A DNA stretch of 54,059 bases from Edaphobacter sp. (GCA_025462645.1 JAOAPB010000136.1:1-54059); one strand, 5' to 3'; positions 1-8,837 are shown, counted from the first letter of the stretch. The notes: generated by a model from the letters alone, not told the origin. Program-made: numbers and translations.

Positions 1-699
1 GATCCGGCTCGTGCGGGTGCGGAGAGCGGATTTACGGAGGGGAACTCGTGGCAGTACTCGTGGTATCAGCCACAGGATGAGGCTGGTTTGATCGGGCTGC
101 TTGGCGGCGATCAGAGGCTGGTGGCGAAGCTGGACGCGATGTTCGACGCGAAGGTCGATCCGAAGCAGTATGCGGATGTTGAGGATATCGCCGGGATGAT
201 TGGCCAGTACATCCATGGCAATGAGCCTAGCCATCATCTGGCGTATCTCTACAACTATGCTGGCGAGCCTTGGCGGACGCAGGAAAGATTGAAGCAGATC
301 GTGGACTCACAGTATCGGCCGACTCCGGATGGGCTTGTGGGCAATGATGATCTGGGGCAGATGTCGGCGTGGCTGGTATTTACATCGCTGGGCTTTTACC
401 CGGTGGCTCCCGGGTCGAACGAGTATGTGATTGGGAGGCCGTTCGTAGAGCAGGCTACGCTGGCTCTGCCGAATGGAAGGCAGTTTCGCGTAATGGCGGA
501 GGGCATGAGTGGCGACAGGCGATATGTCGGCAGGGTGCTTCTGAATGGAAAGCCGCTTGAGCGGAGTTTCCTGCGACATGAGGAGATTGTGCGTGGCGGC
601 GAGCTGCGCTTCGTGATGAGCGCTGAGCCTAATAAAACATGGGCGACGCAAAGGAGTTCGCGGCCCTATTCGATGTCAGTCGATCGCTCGAATCGGTAG
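1..699 (+). CDS. GH92 family alpha-mannosidase, C-terminal part (5' end outside window)
   Basis: The reading frame is open from base 1 and ends at TAG 697-699, so only the last 232 residues are present. The text matches the catalytic C-terminal half of GH92 calcium-dependent exo-alpha-mannosidases: a NSWQYSWY motif near the left edge, then GNEPSHH and GNDDLGQMSAW, which in this family carry the acid/base and metal-site residues, followed by the beta-sandwich end. GH92 enzymes usually act in the periplasm or outside the cell and remove terminal mannose from glycans. The TonB-dependent receptor downstream fits a glycan-use role, but the two are separated by about 480 bp and have separate promoters. 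Signal peptide and start cannot be judged. Confidence 0.9.
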   Translation, partial: DPARAGAESGFTEGNSWQYSWYQPQDEAGLIGLLGGDQRLVAKLDAMFDAKVDPKQYADVEDIAGMIGQYIHGNEPSHHLAYLYNYAGEPWRTQERLKQIVDSQYRPTPDGLVGNDDLGQMSAWLVFTSLGFYPVAPGSNEYVIGRPFVEQATLALPNGRQFRVMAEGMSGDRRYVGRVLLNGKPLERSFLRHEEIVRGGELRFVMSAEPNKTWATQRSSRPYSMSVDRSNR

Positions 700-1037
700 T
701 GCGGTCACGGTCCGTGCCTATGCGTTGGCTCCAAGCCTGTAGTACTGAGCGGGATCTCGCCGCCGGTCGCGATAAGAGCACCGATCCTGTCTGCGTAGGG
801 TGTAAGCATTTCAGCCAAAGCTGCGGAGAGAGGTTGCCCTTGCGTACTCTGGATGCTCACCGTTCGCTATGTGGAACGGCTGTGGTCGGCAGAAAGTTAT
901 TGTCACACTCTGTGCGGACTCTCTAACCGCCGTCGACGCATGGCAACCCGTCTATTGTGGCCTACTGGCTTCATGCGAAGGAGGGCTCGATTGGTGTGCC
1001 GAACCGCAGGGCAAGGCGACTAAGGTAAAAATGTGTC

Positions 1038-1067
1038 TTGACAGTCTTGAGATGTCGTGGATATTAT
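1038..1067 (+). promoter_or_regulatory. Sigma70-type promoter for the TonB-dependent receptor
   Basis: TTGACA at 1038-1043 is a perfect -35 box. TATTAT at 1062-1067 lies 18 bp downstream as the -10 box. The expected transcription start is near 1074, giving a leader of about 110 nt before the ATG at 1184. Confidence 0.7.
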
Positions 1068-1077
1068 CCTCCCGAAA

Positions 1078-1089
1078 TGAGACGTCTCA
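1078..1089. promoter_or_regulatory. 12-bp perfect palindrome at the receptor transcription start, candidate operator
   Basis: TGAGACGTCTCA reads identically on both strands and sits just after the predicted start of transcription, where a repressor would block initiation. The binding protein is unknown. Confidence 0.4.
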
Positions 1090-1183
1090 GAATAGTTCAC
1101 GTTCATTTCCGTTATCGGGATACCTAGGGAATCAGGATGACATCCGATGTTCTCTTGACTCGGAAATTTTGGAGGCTACACCA

Positions 1184-4100
1184 ATGAACATCTCAACGAC
1201 CAGGGATAGACAAGTACGGGATGAACGCATCGTTAACCCTGAGCATGCTCCCAGACGGGAGAATCATGGAGAGGCGGTGCGAGGCACTCTGCGTCGCATC
1301 TCTCTCGCGCTGCTGATAGCGGCAACGCCCATTGTTGCGCTCAACTTAACGGGGCCGTCAGCATTTGGTCAGGCGAGTTCCAGCTCTGACGCGGTGGGTA
1401 AGGTTACAGACTCGACTGGCGCTACGGTTCCTGGCGCAGTTGTGCATCTGATAAACAACGCCACGGGTGCCGAACGTACGGCCACGACCAACGACAGCGG
1501 TGACTGGTCCATTCCAAACATCCCGCCAGCGAACTACCTTGTACGGATAGAGAAGCCGGGGTTCAAGGTCAGTGAGATCAAGTCGCTGGACGTGGAGATC
1601 GGAAAAACCGCAAATGGCTCTGTGACGTTGAGTATCGGCCAGGCGACTGAGACTGTGGAAGTGAGCACGCTGCCTCCGCAGTTGCAGACTCAGGAGGCTA
1701 CTGTTGGCCAGGTCATCAATCAGAAGCAGATCAACGATCTGCCATTGAACGGTCGTAACGTGCTTCAGCTTGCGACGCTTGCACCGGGTGTCTCCCCGCC
1801 GCAGACCGGACAGACTGGCAACCCAGGGCGCTTCGGCACCCGCAGCCTGTTCATTACCGTCGACGGCGGTCGCGGCAGCTCAACCAACTATGTGCTGGAC
1901 GGGACCTATGTTCGTTCGGTTCGCTTCAATAACATGTCACTTCAGCCAAACGTAGACACACTGCAGGAGTTCAACCTGCTGCGCAACTCCTTCTCCACCG
2001 AGTACGGCCAGGGGCAAGCGGTTGTCTCGATGATCACAAAGTCGGGATCGAACTCGATCCACGGTACCGCTTATGAGTTCGCCCGTAACAGCGTGTTCGA
2101 CGCCCGCAATTATTTTGCGACAACAGGAGCTAAGCCGGATTTCAGCCGTCATCAGTTTGGCGGCACGGTTGGCTTTCCTATCAAAAAGGACAAATTGTTT
2201 GCCTTCGGCGGCTACGAGGGTCTTCGAACAAGTCGTGGAACACCACTCTATGGCTTTTATCCGACACAGGCGCAGCTTGGAACCCCGGCTGCGACCAACA
2301 CACTGGCGCGGGTGATGAACCCCACCATGCCGGTTGTGACTACGACTGCGGCCATCTATCCCGGCGGCAACAACTACGTCGCGAACCAGACGACGACGGA
2401 TAACTACGACGAGTACACGATTCGTGCAGACCAGACGTTGTCCTCACGCAATTCGCTCTTTGAGCGGTACGTCGACTTCAACTCCCTTCAATTCCTCCCA
2501 TCCGTTCAGGGTGGAATCAACAACAAGCTCATCGGCCGCAACGGGGTCATCGGGCACACCTTCCTGATCACGTCGAACATCGTGAATGAGGTGCGCGTTG
2601 GCTATAACCAGTACTACAACTTTGAGCTCGGAGTCGGCTATCAGCCCGGCACCAACTATGCCTCGCAGGAGGGCCTCAAGTTTGTCACGGGTCTCACCGA
2701 TCCCACTCAGTACGGTCGCGCGAATGTCACCATTACCGGTTTCACCAATGTCTTCGATAACGTCACCAGCCAGGGTGGCAACGAGAACATCATCAGCATC
2801 GGAGATTCGCTCAGCCTCGTTAAAGGCAAGCACACGCTCAAGACGGGCTTCCAGTTCCAGAACCGCCGCGTAATCCTGAAAGCCGACAACAACGCTACTG
2901 GCTCTTTTACCTTTGGCCCTTGCAGTGCTACCGCTTGCGACTCCGCGAACCAGATCAACCCTGCGACGGGTGTCTTCTACACTGCGTTGGAGAACTATCA
3001 GCGTGGCTATTGCACCTCCAGCTGTAACGGAAATTTCGGCACCACCGTGGGTCACTACCGCGACAACACCTACGGCGCGTTCGTCAGCGACGTGTGGCAG
3101 GTGAGTCGCGACGTGACAATCAACGCAGGCTTGCGCTGGGAATATAACGCACCCTTCGTAGAGCAGAATGGCCTGGAGGGCACGCTCGACCCAACCACCG
3201 GAAAGATCAAGTACAGCAAGGTTCCAGCGTTCATCCCCACCGCATTCCTGCCATACGTTGTCACCGATTCTACCTATAGCCCGGGCATCGTGAAGCCGAA
3301 CAAAAAGGGTTTCGGTCCTCGCCTCGGAATCGCGTACGAGGCTCACCCTGGAACGGTCTTCCGTGCCGGCGGCGGTATTTACTTCGACAACATCAACACC
3401 AACGAGCTTCAGTTCACCCGTTATGCTGCGCCGTTGTACTACCAGCAGTCGCTCACCAAGCAGTTCGTGCAGAACCTCTTCCCGGATCCAGCGCTCGGAT
3501 CTGCCGGCCTGCCCGCGCCCTTCTCCGTCCGACCCAACAACTCCACGCCATACACCATTGAATGGAATGTCAGTCTGCAACAGGATCTTAGCCATGGCCT
3601 CATTCTTGAGTTGGCGTACACGGCCAGCGCTTCACGCAAGCTCTGGAAACGGTTCGACCAGAACATGGACCTGCTGGTTCCGGGTCTGAACTCTTCAGGC
3701 GGCAGTAACACGGCCAATGTTGGCGTTCGTCCTTTTCCTGCCTACCAGCATGGTGTCCTGACGACCGCTACCGCAGCCTCCGCTGGCTTCAATGGCGGCT
3801 CGGTCAAGGTGGAGAAGCGTGCCAAGAACGATGGTCTCTTTGTGCTAGCCAGCTACCAGTGGTCCAAGAACATGGACAACAACTCGGGCGAGGTGGAAGC
3901 GAACGACACTTCCTACTCAACCAACTTCGCCTTTGATCGCTCCTATGCTCGTTTCGACGTCCGTCACCGTGCCGTCATCAGCGGCGGATACGAGCTTCCA
4001 TTCGGTAAGGGCCACAACATGCTGCAGCACGGCATCGGAAACTTAGTGGCGGGTGGGTGGTCGCTCCAGCCTGCCATTCAGCTCCGCACGGGATATCCGT

Positions 4101-4504
4101 TCTCACCCTCTCGTTCGGGTGTTACCTTCGGCACCTACACGCCGGGCCGCGTGAACTTGGCGCCTGGACGTACCCTGCAGAGCGCGTTCAAGAGCAGTCC
4201 TTCAATCTCCAGTTGGTTCGATCCGACAGCGTTTGTGGATCCCGGTCCTACCGTACAGGGCAACGTGACCCGCAACACACTCCGTGGACCGGGCACGGCT
4301 CAGGTTGACATCTCCGCGATCAAGACCTTCCAGATCGTTGAGCGGGTCCGAGCGCAGTTCCGTGCAGAGGCTTACAACATAATCAACCACGGTATATTCT
4401 CACAACCCGCGGCGAATATCTCGACCCCTAACACAGTGGGCAAGATATCGGCCACCTCGGCTGACAATCGCAGCATCCAGCTCGCAGTCAAGGTGCTGTT
4501 CTAA
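1184..4504 (+). CDS. TonB-dependent receptor, Oar-like with carboxypeptidase-regulatory-like domain
   Basis: This 1106-residue outer-membrane protein probably imports a glycan or another large substrate. A GGAGG at 1171-1175 precedes the ATG at 1184, which is preferred over upstream in-frame starts. The N-terminus has about 40 charged residues, a hydrophobic segment (ISLALLIAATPIVAL) and an AFGQA-like cleavage region. Next comes a Cna-B/carboxypeptidase-regulatory-like domain (about residues 60-150, beginning AVGKVTDSTGATVPGA), a plug region containing LPLNGRNVLQLATLAPGV, and a long beta-barrel ending in an aromatic-terminated strand (IQLAVKVLF). This architecture is highly expanded in Acidobacteriota. 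No SusD-like partner is present. The substrate is unknown; the GH92 neighbour hints at mannose-containing glycans. Confidence 0.92.
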   Translation: MNISTTRDRQVRDERIVNPEHAPRRENHGEAVRGTLRRISLALLIAATPIVALNLTGPSAFGQASSSSDAVGKVTDSTGATVPGAVVHLINNATGAERTATTNDSGDWSIPNIPPANYLVRIEKPGFKVSEIKSLDVEIGKTANGSVTLSIGQATETVEVSTLPPQLQTQEATVGQVINQKQINDLPLNGRNVLQLATLAPGVSPPQTGQTGNPGRFGTRSLFITVDGGRGSSTNYVLDGTYVRSVRFNNMSLQPNVDTLQEFNLLRNSFSTEYGQGQAVVSMITKSGSNSIHGTAYEFARNSVFDARNYFATTGAKPDFSRHQFGGTVGFPIKKDKLFAFGGYEGLRTSRGTPLYGFYPTQAQLGTPAATNTLARVMNPTMPVVTTTAAIYPGGNNYVANQTTTDNYDEYTIRADQTLSSRNSLFERYVDFNSLQFLPSVQGGINNKLIGRNGVIGHTFLITSNIVNEVRVGYNQYYNFELGVGYQPGTNYASQEGLKFVTGLTDPTQYGRANVTITGFTNVFDNVTSQGGNENIISIGDSLSLVKGKHTLKTGFQFQNRRVILKADNNATGSFTFGPCSATACDSANQINPATGVFYTALENYQRGYCTSSCNGNFGTTVGHYRDNTYGAFVSDVWQVSRDVTINAGLRWEYNAPFVEQNGLEGTLDPTTGKIKYSKVPAFIPTAFLPYVVTDSTYSPGIVKPNKKGFGPRLGIAYEAHPGTVFRAGGGIYFDNINTNELQFTRYAAPLYYQQSLTKQFVQNLFPDPALGSAGLPAPFSVRPNNSTPYTIEWNVSLQQDLSHGLILELAYTASASRKLWKRFDQNMDLLVPGLNSSGGSNTANVGVRPFPAYQHGVLTTATAASAGFNGGSVKVEKRAKNDGLFVLASYQWSKNMDNNSGEVEANDTSYSTNFAFDRSYARFDVRHRAVISGGYELPFGKGHNMLQHGIGNLVAGGWSLQPAIQLRTGYPFSPSRSGVTFGTYTPGRVNLAPGRTLQSAFKSSPSISSWFDPTAFVDPGPTVQGNVTRNTLRGPGTAQVDISAIKTFQIVERVRAQFRAEAYNIINHGIFSQPAANISTPNTVGKISATSADNRSIQLAVKVLF

Positions 4505-4806
4505 CACGAGCACAGAATAGCCATTGAGGCCTGGCGGATTCCCCAAGATATCCGTCAGGTCAAATCTCTCATGTACAAGCGGCAGTTGCATTAGTAGTTC
4601 ACTGCGTATCAAGGCCGCGTTGAAACCTGCCTCTATATACCGTCAATCGTTGCCGGTACGAAAGCCAGTGTGGCCACCCAAAGCCAAATCTGGACCACGA
4701 TATTTGTAAGTTATGTAATTACCCAACAGTAGGAATAATGAGACTCGTAGCAAATTGCAAACTATCGAAGGTCCTCAAGATGAAGTAAGGTAAATGTCTG
4801 ATTTTA
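4505..4806. other. Intergenic region, one weak hairpin
   Basis: No gene was seen. Bases 4530-4539 and 4550-4559 form a 10-bp stem with one G-U pair and a 10-nt loop shortly after the receptor stop codon. It may act as a terminator, although no clean T-run follows. Confidence 0.4.
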
Positions 4807-4883
4807 TGGTGCGCCCGGAAGGATTCGAACCTCCGACCCTCTGGTTCGAAGCCAGATGCTCTATCCAGCTGAGCTACGGGCGC
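4807..4883 (-). tRNA. tRNA-Arg (anticodon TCG)
   Basis: Read on the minus strand, the 77 nt fold as a complete cloverleaf. The acceptor stem is GCGCCCG with CGGGCGC, the D-arm is AGCTCAGCTGGATAGAGC, and the anticodon stem TCTGG/CCAGA encloses the loop CTTCGAA with anticodon TCG. The T-arm carries GGTTCGAATCC. Discriminator A is followed by a genomically encoded CCA (TGG at 4807-4809 on the plus strand). It lies downstream of the HMA-like gene and has no tRNA neighbour. Confidence 0.96.
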
Positions 4884-4966
4884 GGATAACAGGGAAGTGA
4901 ACCAAAGCTTGATTCCCTGAATCTATTGTTAGACCAAACTATCGAAGAATGCAGGCCAAAGCAAAT

Positions 4967-5239
4967 TTATTTTACGACTGCTGGCGCTTCGGCGGGAGCG
5001 GGAGCCGGAGCGGCGAACATCGGCAATGCTTCCACAATGTCCAGCCCGGCACGGCGGAGCAGCTGGTGAATCACCGGCTCGCTTAGACGGGTGGCGTCGT
5101 ACTCGACTCGTACGGTCTTCTCCGCTTCGTTGAAGTCCACCCGGCGCACGCCGTATACCTCGCGGACCTTCGCTAACGCGAGGGTGATTGCCTCCGTCGG
5201 GGGAAGCCCATATCGATACAAAACATCAAGCTGTGTCAT
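4967..5239 (-). CDS. Small HMA-like (ferredoxin-fold) protein without CxxC
   Basis: This 90-residue protein begins MTQLDVLYRYGLPPTEA if the ATG at 5239 is used; a TTG start at 5299 would add 20 residues and overlap truB by 4 nt. Residues about 10-70 resemble the heavy-metal-associated beta-alpha-beta fold (VREVYGVRRVDFNEAEKTVRVEYDATRLS), but the metal-binding CxxC is absent. The C-terminus is an Ala/Pro-rich tail (APAPAPAEAPAVVK). It follows truB on the same strand with a 56-nt gap and may be co-transcribed. Metal transport is unlikely without cysteines. The function is unknown. Confidence 0.7.
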   Translation of the reverse strand: MTQLDVLYRYGLPPTEAITLALAKVREVYGVRRVDFNEAEKTVRVEYDATRLSEPVIHQLLRRAGLDIVEALPMFAAPAPAPAEAPAVVK

Positions 5240-5295
5240 GGATTGATCATACCAGCGGAGAGAAGTAAGTCTCTCTCCTGCCCGTGGACTCGAGC

Positions 5296-6171
5296 TCAAC
5301 CCATCACTACGATAGGCTGCATCAGCGTGCCTGCGATGCGTTTGACTATAGCGATCAGATCGGTCGGCGTGGTGAAGACCTTAACCAGCGGAGCCTGCGA
5401 GAAATCGGGAAGGTTTACCTGCATGCCGTTGCGCAGTCGACCGGCCATCTGATCGTCCACGGTGACGCAGGGCATCTCCGGCAACAGCGTCCGCGGATGT
5501 GGCAGAAGAGCCTCGATCTCGGAGGGTGCAGCAGCGTGTTTCAAGCGGTCGACAGTAATGGCCTGATCCAGTGTGAAGGCTCCGGCGCACGTGCGGCGCA
5601 GGCTCGAGAGGTGCGCTCCGCAGCCAGCCAGCTGCCCCAGTTCATGGGCGACGGAACGCACGTATCCGCCAGCGGAGACGTGCATTCTGAACGCGGCTGT
5701 ATCGCCTGCAAGCGAGGTCAACTCAAAGCCATGGATCGTGATACGAGCCGGTTTCACCGGCACCTCGGCCCCCGCGCGAGCCAGCTTGTGGGCAGGAACA
5801 CCGTTGATCTTCTTCGCCGAGTAGATAGGAGGAACCTGGTTCACCTCTCCATGGAAGACCTTGGCCAGCTCTCGCAGCTCATCGAGCGATTGCCGCAATG
5901 ACTCTGGATTCGTCGCGGGAGTGCCTTCCGCATCGAAGGTATCGGTGGCGAAGCCGAAGCGGATGTGACCCTCGTAGTGCTTCTCGGCGTGACCGAAGAA
6001 CTGGGCAAGACGAGTGTACTTGCCCAGCAACAGCGGAAGCACTCCCGTAGCCATGGGGTCGAGCGTGCCGAGATGGCCGATGGACCGTTCGCCGGTGGCT
6101 CGGCGAACGATGGCAACAACGTCATGAGAGGTAAGGCCGGAGGGTTTATCGAGTACCAGAAGACCGTTCAT
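5296..6171 (-). CDS. truB: tRNA pseudouridine(55) synthase
   Basis: This enzyme isomerises U55 in the T-loop of tRNAs to pseudouridine in the cytoplasm. The 291-residue protein has the family's opening (MNGLLVLDKPSGLTSHDVV) and the catalytic loop GHLGTLDPMATGVLPLL, with catalytic Asp38. The length is normal for the family, and the ATG at 6171 gives the canonical N-terminus. It follows folE by 18 nt on the same strand, so the pterin genes and truB may share a transcript. Identification is secure. Confidence 0.96.
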   Translation of the reverse strand: MNGLLVLDKPSGLTSHDVVAIVRRATGERSIGHLGTLDPMATGVLPLLLGKYTRLAQFFGHAEKHYEGHIRFGFATDTFDAEGTPATNPESLRQSLDELRELAKVFHGEVNQVPPIYSAKKINGVPAHKLARAGAEVPVKPARITIHGFELTSLAGDTAAFRMHVSAGGYVRSVAHELGQLAGCGAHLSSLRRTCAGAFTLDQAITVDRLKHAAAPSEIEALLPHPRTLLPEMPCVTVDDQMAGRLRNGMQVNLPDFSQAPLVKVFTTPTDLIAIVKRIAGTLMQPIVVMG

Positions 6172-6189
6172 CAGTAACCAGTCTATTCG

Positions 6190-6816
6190 TTAGAAGCCGT
6201 TCCCCTGACGGCGTACCAACGAGAGGAACTCATTGCGCGTCTGGAGCTGGGTCTTGAAGACTCCGAGCATCGCCGAGGTTACCGTGCTTGAGTGCTGCTT
6301 CTCGACCCCACGCATCATCATGCAGAGGTGCTGCGCCTCCAGGATGACGGCTACGCCCTGTGGGTTGATCGCCTCTGTGATCGCATCGCCCACCTGGCGG
6401 GTAAGACGCTCCTGCACCTGCAGCCGACGGGAGAAGACGTCGACCAAACGGGGGATCTTGCTCAATCCGATCACCTTCCCATTGGGAACATAGGCTATGT
6501 GCGCCTTGCCGAAGAACGGCAAAAGATGGTGCTCGCACATGGAGAAGAACTCGATGTCCTTGACGATGACCATCTCGTCGTAGTCCACGTCGAAGAGCGC
6601 GTCGTGGAGGACGGTCGTGACATCCATCGCGTAGCCCCGAGTCAGGAAGGCCATGGACTTCTCCATGCGCTCCGGGGTGCGGAGAAGGCCGTCGCGGGTG
6701 GGGTCTTCGCCGATGCGAGTAAGCAGCTCGCGGTAGAGTTCCTGCGTTGATACGCTGCTCAGTGTCTCTGATACTGGTTCGACAGCGTGTTCGATAGTGG
6801 CGTGCGTGCTTGCCAT
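6190..6816 (-). CDS. folE: GTP cyclohydrolase I
   Basis: FolE converts GTP to 7,8-dihydroneopterin triphosphate, the entry to folate and to tetrahydropterins. From the ATG at 6816 it has 208 residues; a longer in-frame start at 6873 overlaps the upstream gene and lacks a ribosome site. Zinc ligands are visible as Cys94 and His97 in SMCEHHLLPF and Cys165 in EAQHLCMMMRG. GKVIGLSKIPRLVDVFSRRLQ and EKQHSSTVTSA are family signatures. It lies 13 nt after two PTPS genes on the same strand, so dihydroneopterin triphosphate is probably handed to PTPS rather than only to folate synthesis. Confidence 0.96.
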   Translation of the reverse strand: MASTHATIEHAVEPVSETLSSVSTQELYRELLTRIGEDPTRDGLLRTPERMEKSMAFLTRGYAMDVTTVLHDALFDVDYDEMVIVKDIEFFSMCEHHLLPFFGKAHIAYVPNGKVIGLSKIPRLVDVFSRRLQVQERLTRQVGDAITEAINPQGVAVILEAQHLCMMMRGVEKQHSSTVTSAMLGVFKTQLQTRNEFLSLVRRQGNGF

Positions 6817-6829
6817 GCGTAGGCCTTTC

Positions 6830-7258
6830 TTAGATGGTGCGGGATGCGGGTACGGTATCGCCCGCGTAGTCAAACGAGTTGTTGCTGGTCTCCTCGATGT
6901 GAACCCGCTCGAGATGAGCGGCAGTAAAGCTCTGAAAGATGCGATGGATCTCGATGCTTAGATTCTCCGTCGTAGAGACTTCGTTCTGGAAACAATCGAG
7001 CGTGTTCAGATTGGTGTGGTCGAAGCGCTCGATAAGATTCGTCAGCGCGAACGCGTCAAGGTCACCCAGGTTGCAGACCATCCCAGTCGTGGGATCCACC
7101 TGGCCGCTCAGCGTTACCTGGACGGTGTAGTTGTGGCCGTGTCCATGAGGATTATTGCATTTGCCGAAGACAGCGTAGTTCTGCGCGGCGTCATAGGCCT
7201 CGCTGTTCAGCCGGTGCGAGGCCGAAAAGTGATATCGGCGGGAGAGGTACGCCTTCAT
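6830..7258 (-). CDS. 6-pyruvoyl-tetrahydropterin synthase family protein (copy 1)
   Basis: This 142-residue member of the PTPS/QueD family would convert dihydroneopterin triphosphate to 6-pyruvoyl-tetrahydropterin (PTPS) or 6-carboxy-tetrahydropterin (QueD). Zinc ligands His15, His40 and His42 and catalytic Cys34 are visible in FGKCNNPHGHGHNY. The five-residue spacing between Cys and HGH matches animal-type PTPS more than the three-residue spacing I recall for E. coli QueD. Its ATG overlaps the stop of the second copy by 4 nt (ATGA), so the two are translationally coupled. No queC, queE or queF lies nearby, which weakens a queuosine role. Confidence 0.88.
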   Translation of the reverse strand: MKAYLSRRYHFSASHRLNSEAYDAAQNYAVFGKCNNPHGHGHNYTVQVTLSGQVDPTTGMVCNLGDLDAFALTNLIERFDHTNLNTLDCFQNEVSTTENLSIEIHRIFQSFTAAHLERVHIEETSNNSFDYAGDTVPASRTI

Positions 7259-7665
7259 AGCTCACCATAATAGTCGGCAAAGAGATCGGCCATCTCGTAG
7301 ATTCGGACGCGGTGCAGCTTCGCGTTTGGAATCTTGTTGTCCAGGCGATTCCACACCGCAATGGCGATGTTCTCCGTCGTAGGAATCGCTTTGGCAAACT
7401 CCGGAACCTCCAGGTTAAGGTGGCGGTGGTCATAGACGCTGACGACCTCCCGGTCGAGGATATCCTTCAGCTGCTTCAGGTCCACCACGAAGCCGGAGGT
7501 AGGATCTACATTGCCTGAGACGGTGACCTCCAGCGTGTAATTGTGACCATGCCCGTTACGATTCGCGCACTTTCCGAAGACACGCTGGTTCTCCTCCGGA
7601 GACCAGGCATCGTTCCAGTAGTAATGAGCTGAGGAAAATTCGGCTTTGCGGGTAAGAAATATCAT
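7255..7665 (-). CDS. 6-pyruvoyl-tetrahydropterin synthase family protein (copy 2)
   Basis: This 136-residue paralogue of the next gene has zinc ligands His14, His39 and His41 and Cys33 in FGKCANRNGHGHNY. The later family motif VYDHRHLNLEVPEF and the Glu of PTTENIA are also conserved. The two copies are clearly diverged (for example DHTNLNTLD versus DHRHLNLEV), so this is an old duplication. They may form a heteromer or make different products. The gene is first in the pair and the glycosyltransferase lies upstream on the same strand. Confidence 0.87.
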   Translation of the reverse strand: MIFLTRKAEFSSAHYYWNDAWSPEENQRVFGKCANRNGHGHNYTLEVTVSGNVDPTSGFVVDLKQLKDILDREVVSVYDHRHLNLEVPEFAKAIPTTENIAIAVWNRLDNKIPNAKLHRVRIYEMADLFADYYGEL

Positions 7666-7724
7666 CTTTGTTCTCTTAGGTTAGACGTGGCAGGGGATAC
7701 CGCGGATGCTTTTCGACGTAGACA

Positions 7725-8807
7725 CTAGCGGGTCGTGTTGTAGCTGCGCCCCTTCCAGGCTACGGCTTTTTTGATGCGATGGTGATGAACGCTGCGAAAC
7801 AACAGGTAGACAAATAAAGGTATACCCAGGATCGAGATGAGGATATCCCGAACCGGAAAGTTCGAGCGCGCCACCCGCGAGTAGAACCTCCAGAGCGTGC
7901 GGGCCCAGAGCAGGAGAATGACATAGCGCTGCCAACTCACCAGCCAGGGCAGTCCCAGGGCTAAAGCGGGCAGGCCGAAGAAGAGGAGCACGTCGAGAAC
8001 GCGCCACAAGGCCAGGGCGACGGGACTGGGGAAGAGCAAGGCGAGGTTCTTGGTCCAGCCCTCCACCATCTCCTCTGTGGTCCGGTACATGCGGGTGGAG
8101 AGCGCTTCGGGGGCGTAGCGGAAGCGGATGATGCGGGGCCCGCGCTTGATGTTGTGGGCCAGTGCCACATCTTCCAAAACCTTCGTTCCAACAGCCCGAT
8201 GGCCACCGACAGAGAAGTAGGCGTCGCGCTCCACCATGAGGAACTGGCCGTTTGCCGCTGCCAGTCTGCGGTCAGGATCGTTGATCTGCTTGGATGGATA
8301 CACGCTGGCCAACTCCGAGAAGATGAGCGGCATTACGGCGTGCTGCCAGAAGCCGGTCACGATCTGGCGGGGGGAGTAGGAGAGCAGCGCGGCCTTGTGC
8401 TTTTCGGCTTCGTGCAGGGCATGGGAGAGATCGCGAGGCTCGTGGATGGTGTCGGCGTCGGTGAAGAGGAGGCGTTTACCGCGAGCGATCTGCGCTCCTG
8501 CCCAGCAGGCGTTGTTCTTGCCCGTGAAGCCTCCACGGTCACTCAGGTCGAGCGGTGGGGCGTCGAGCACGGTGATGCCGGGATGGCTGGCTGCGGCATC
8601 GACGGCTATCTCGCGGGTGCGGTCGGTGGAGTCATCGTTGACGATGATGATCTCCCATTGCTCGCCGAGGGCGAAGAAGCCGGGCTCGGACTGATCGATG
8701 AGCGAGGCGAGACAGGCAGGCAGCGCCTGCTCCTCGTTGCGCGCTGGAAGGATGATCGAAAGCTCAAGATCGGAACTTGTGTCGAGATTCTGGCTGATTA
8801 CGTCCAC
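7725..8807 (-). CDS. Family 2 glycosyltransferase, membrane-associated
   Basis: This 360-residue inverting GT-A glycosyltransferase has the nucleotide-sugar fold opening ELSIILPARNEEQALPACL, the motif VNDDSTDRT and a DxD-type LLFTDADT. The acceptor-side motif TKVLEDVALAHNIKRG is also present. Several hydrophobic segments in the last 110 residues (for example VLDVLLFFGLPALALGLPWL) anchor it to the inner membrane. The arrangement resembles HpnB-like and carotenoid-type GT2 enzymes, so a lipid acceptor is likely, but no hopanoid or carotenoid genes are adjacent. It is divergent from the TlpA-like gene, with starts about 30 nt apart. Confidence 0.85.
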   Translation of the reverse strand: MDVISQNLDTSSDLELSIILPARNEEQALPACLASLIDQSEPGFFALGEQWEIIIVNDDSTDRTREIAVDAAASHPGITVLDAPPLDLSDRGGFTGKNNACWAGAQIARGKRLLFTDADTIHEPRDLSHALHEAEKHKAALLSYSPRQIVTGFWQHAVMPLIFSELASVYPSKQINDPDRRLAAANGQFLMVERDAYFSVGGHRAVGTKVLEDVALAHNIKRGPRIIRFRYAPEALSTRMYRTTEEMVEGWTKNLALLFPSPVALALWRVLDVLLFFGLPALALGLPWLVSWQRYVILLLWARTLWRFYSRVARSNFPVRDILISILGIPLFVYLLFRSVHHHRIKKAVAWKGRSYNTTR

Positions 8808-8837
8808 GACTTCGTATTATAGGAAGTGGAGCGTATT

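Larger units (their letters stand above)
700..1183 (+). other. Intergenic region with the receptor promoter
   Basis: No credible gene was found in these 484 bases. Short frames here lack homology-like content and overlap the GH92 stop. The right half holds the promoter and palindrome listed separately. The left half (700-1030) shows nothing recognisable. Confidence 0.6.

Noticed and set aside
639..926. Possible small gene overlapping the GH92 end
   Set aside because: No ribosome site, it overlaps the GH92 coding end and its composition is not protein-like.
2444..3595. A 383-codon frame antisense to the TonB-dependent receptor
   Set aside because: It lies wholly inside a strongly supported gene and has no recognisable motif.
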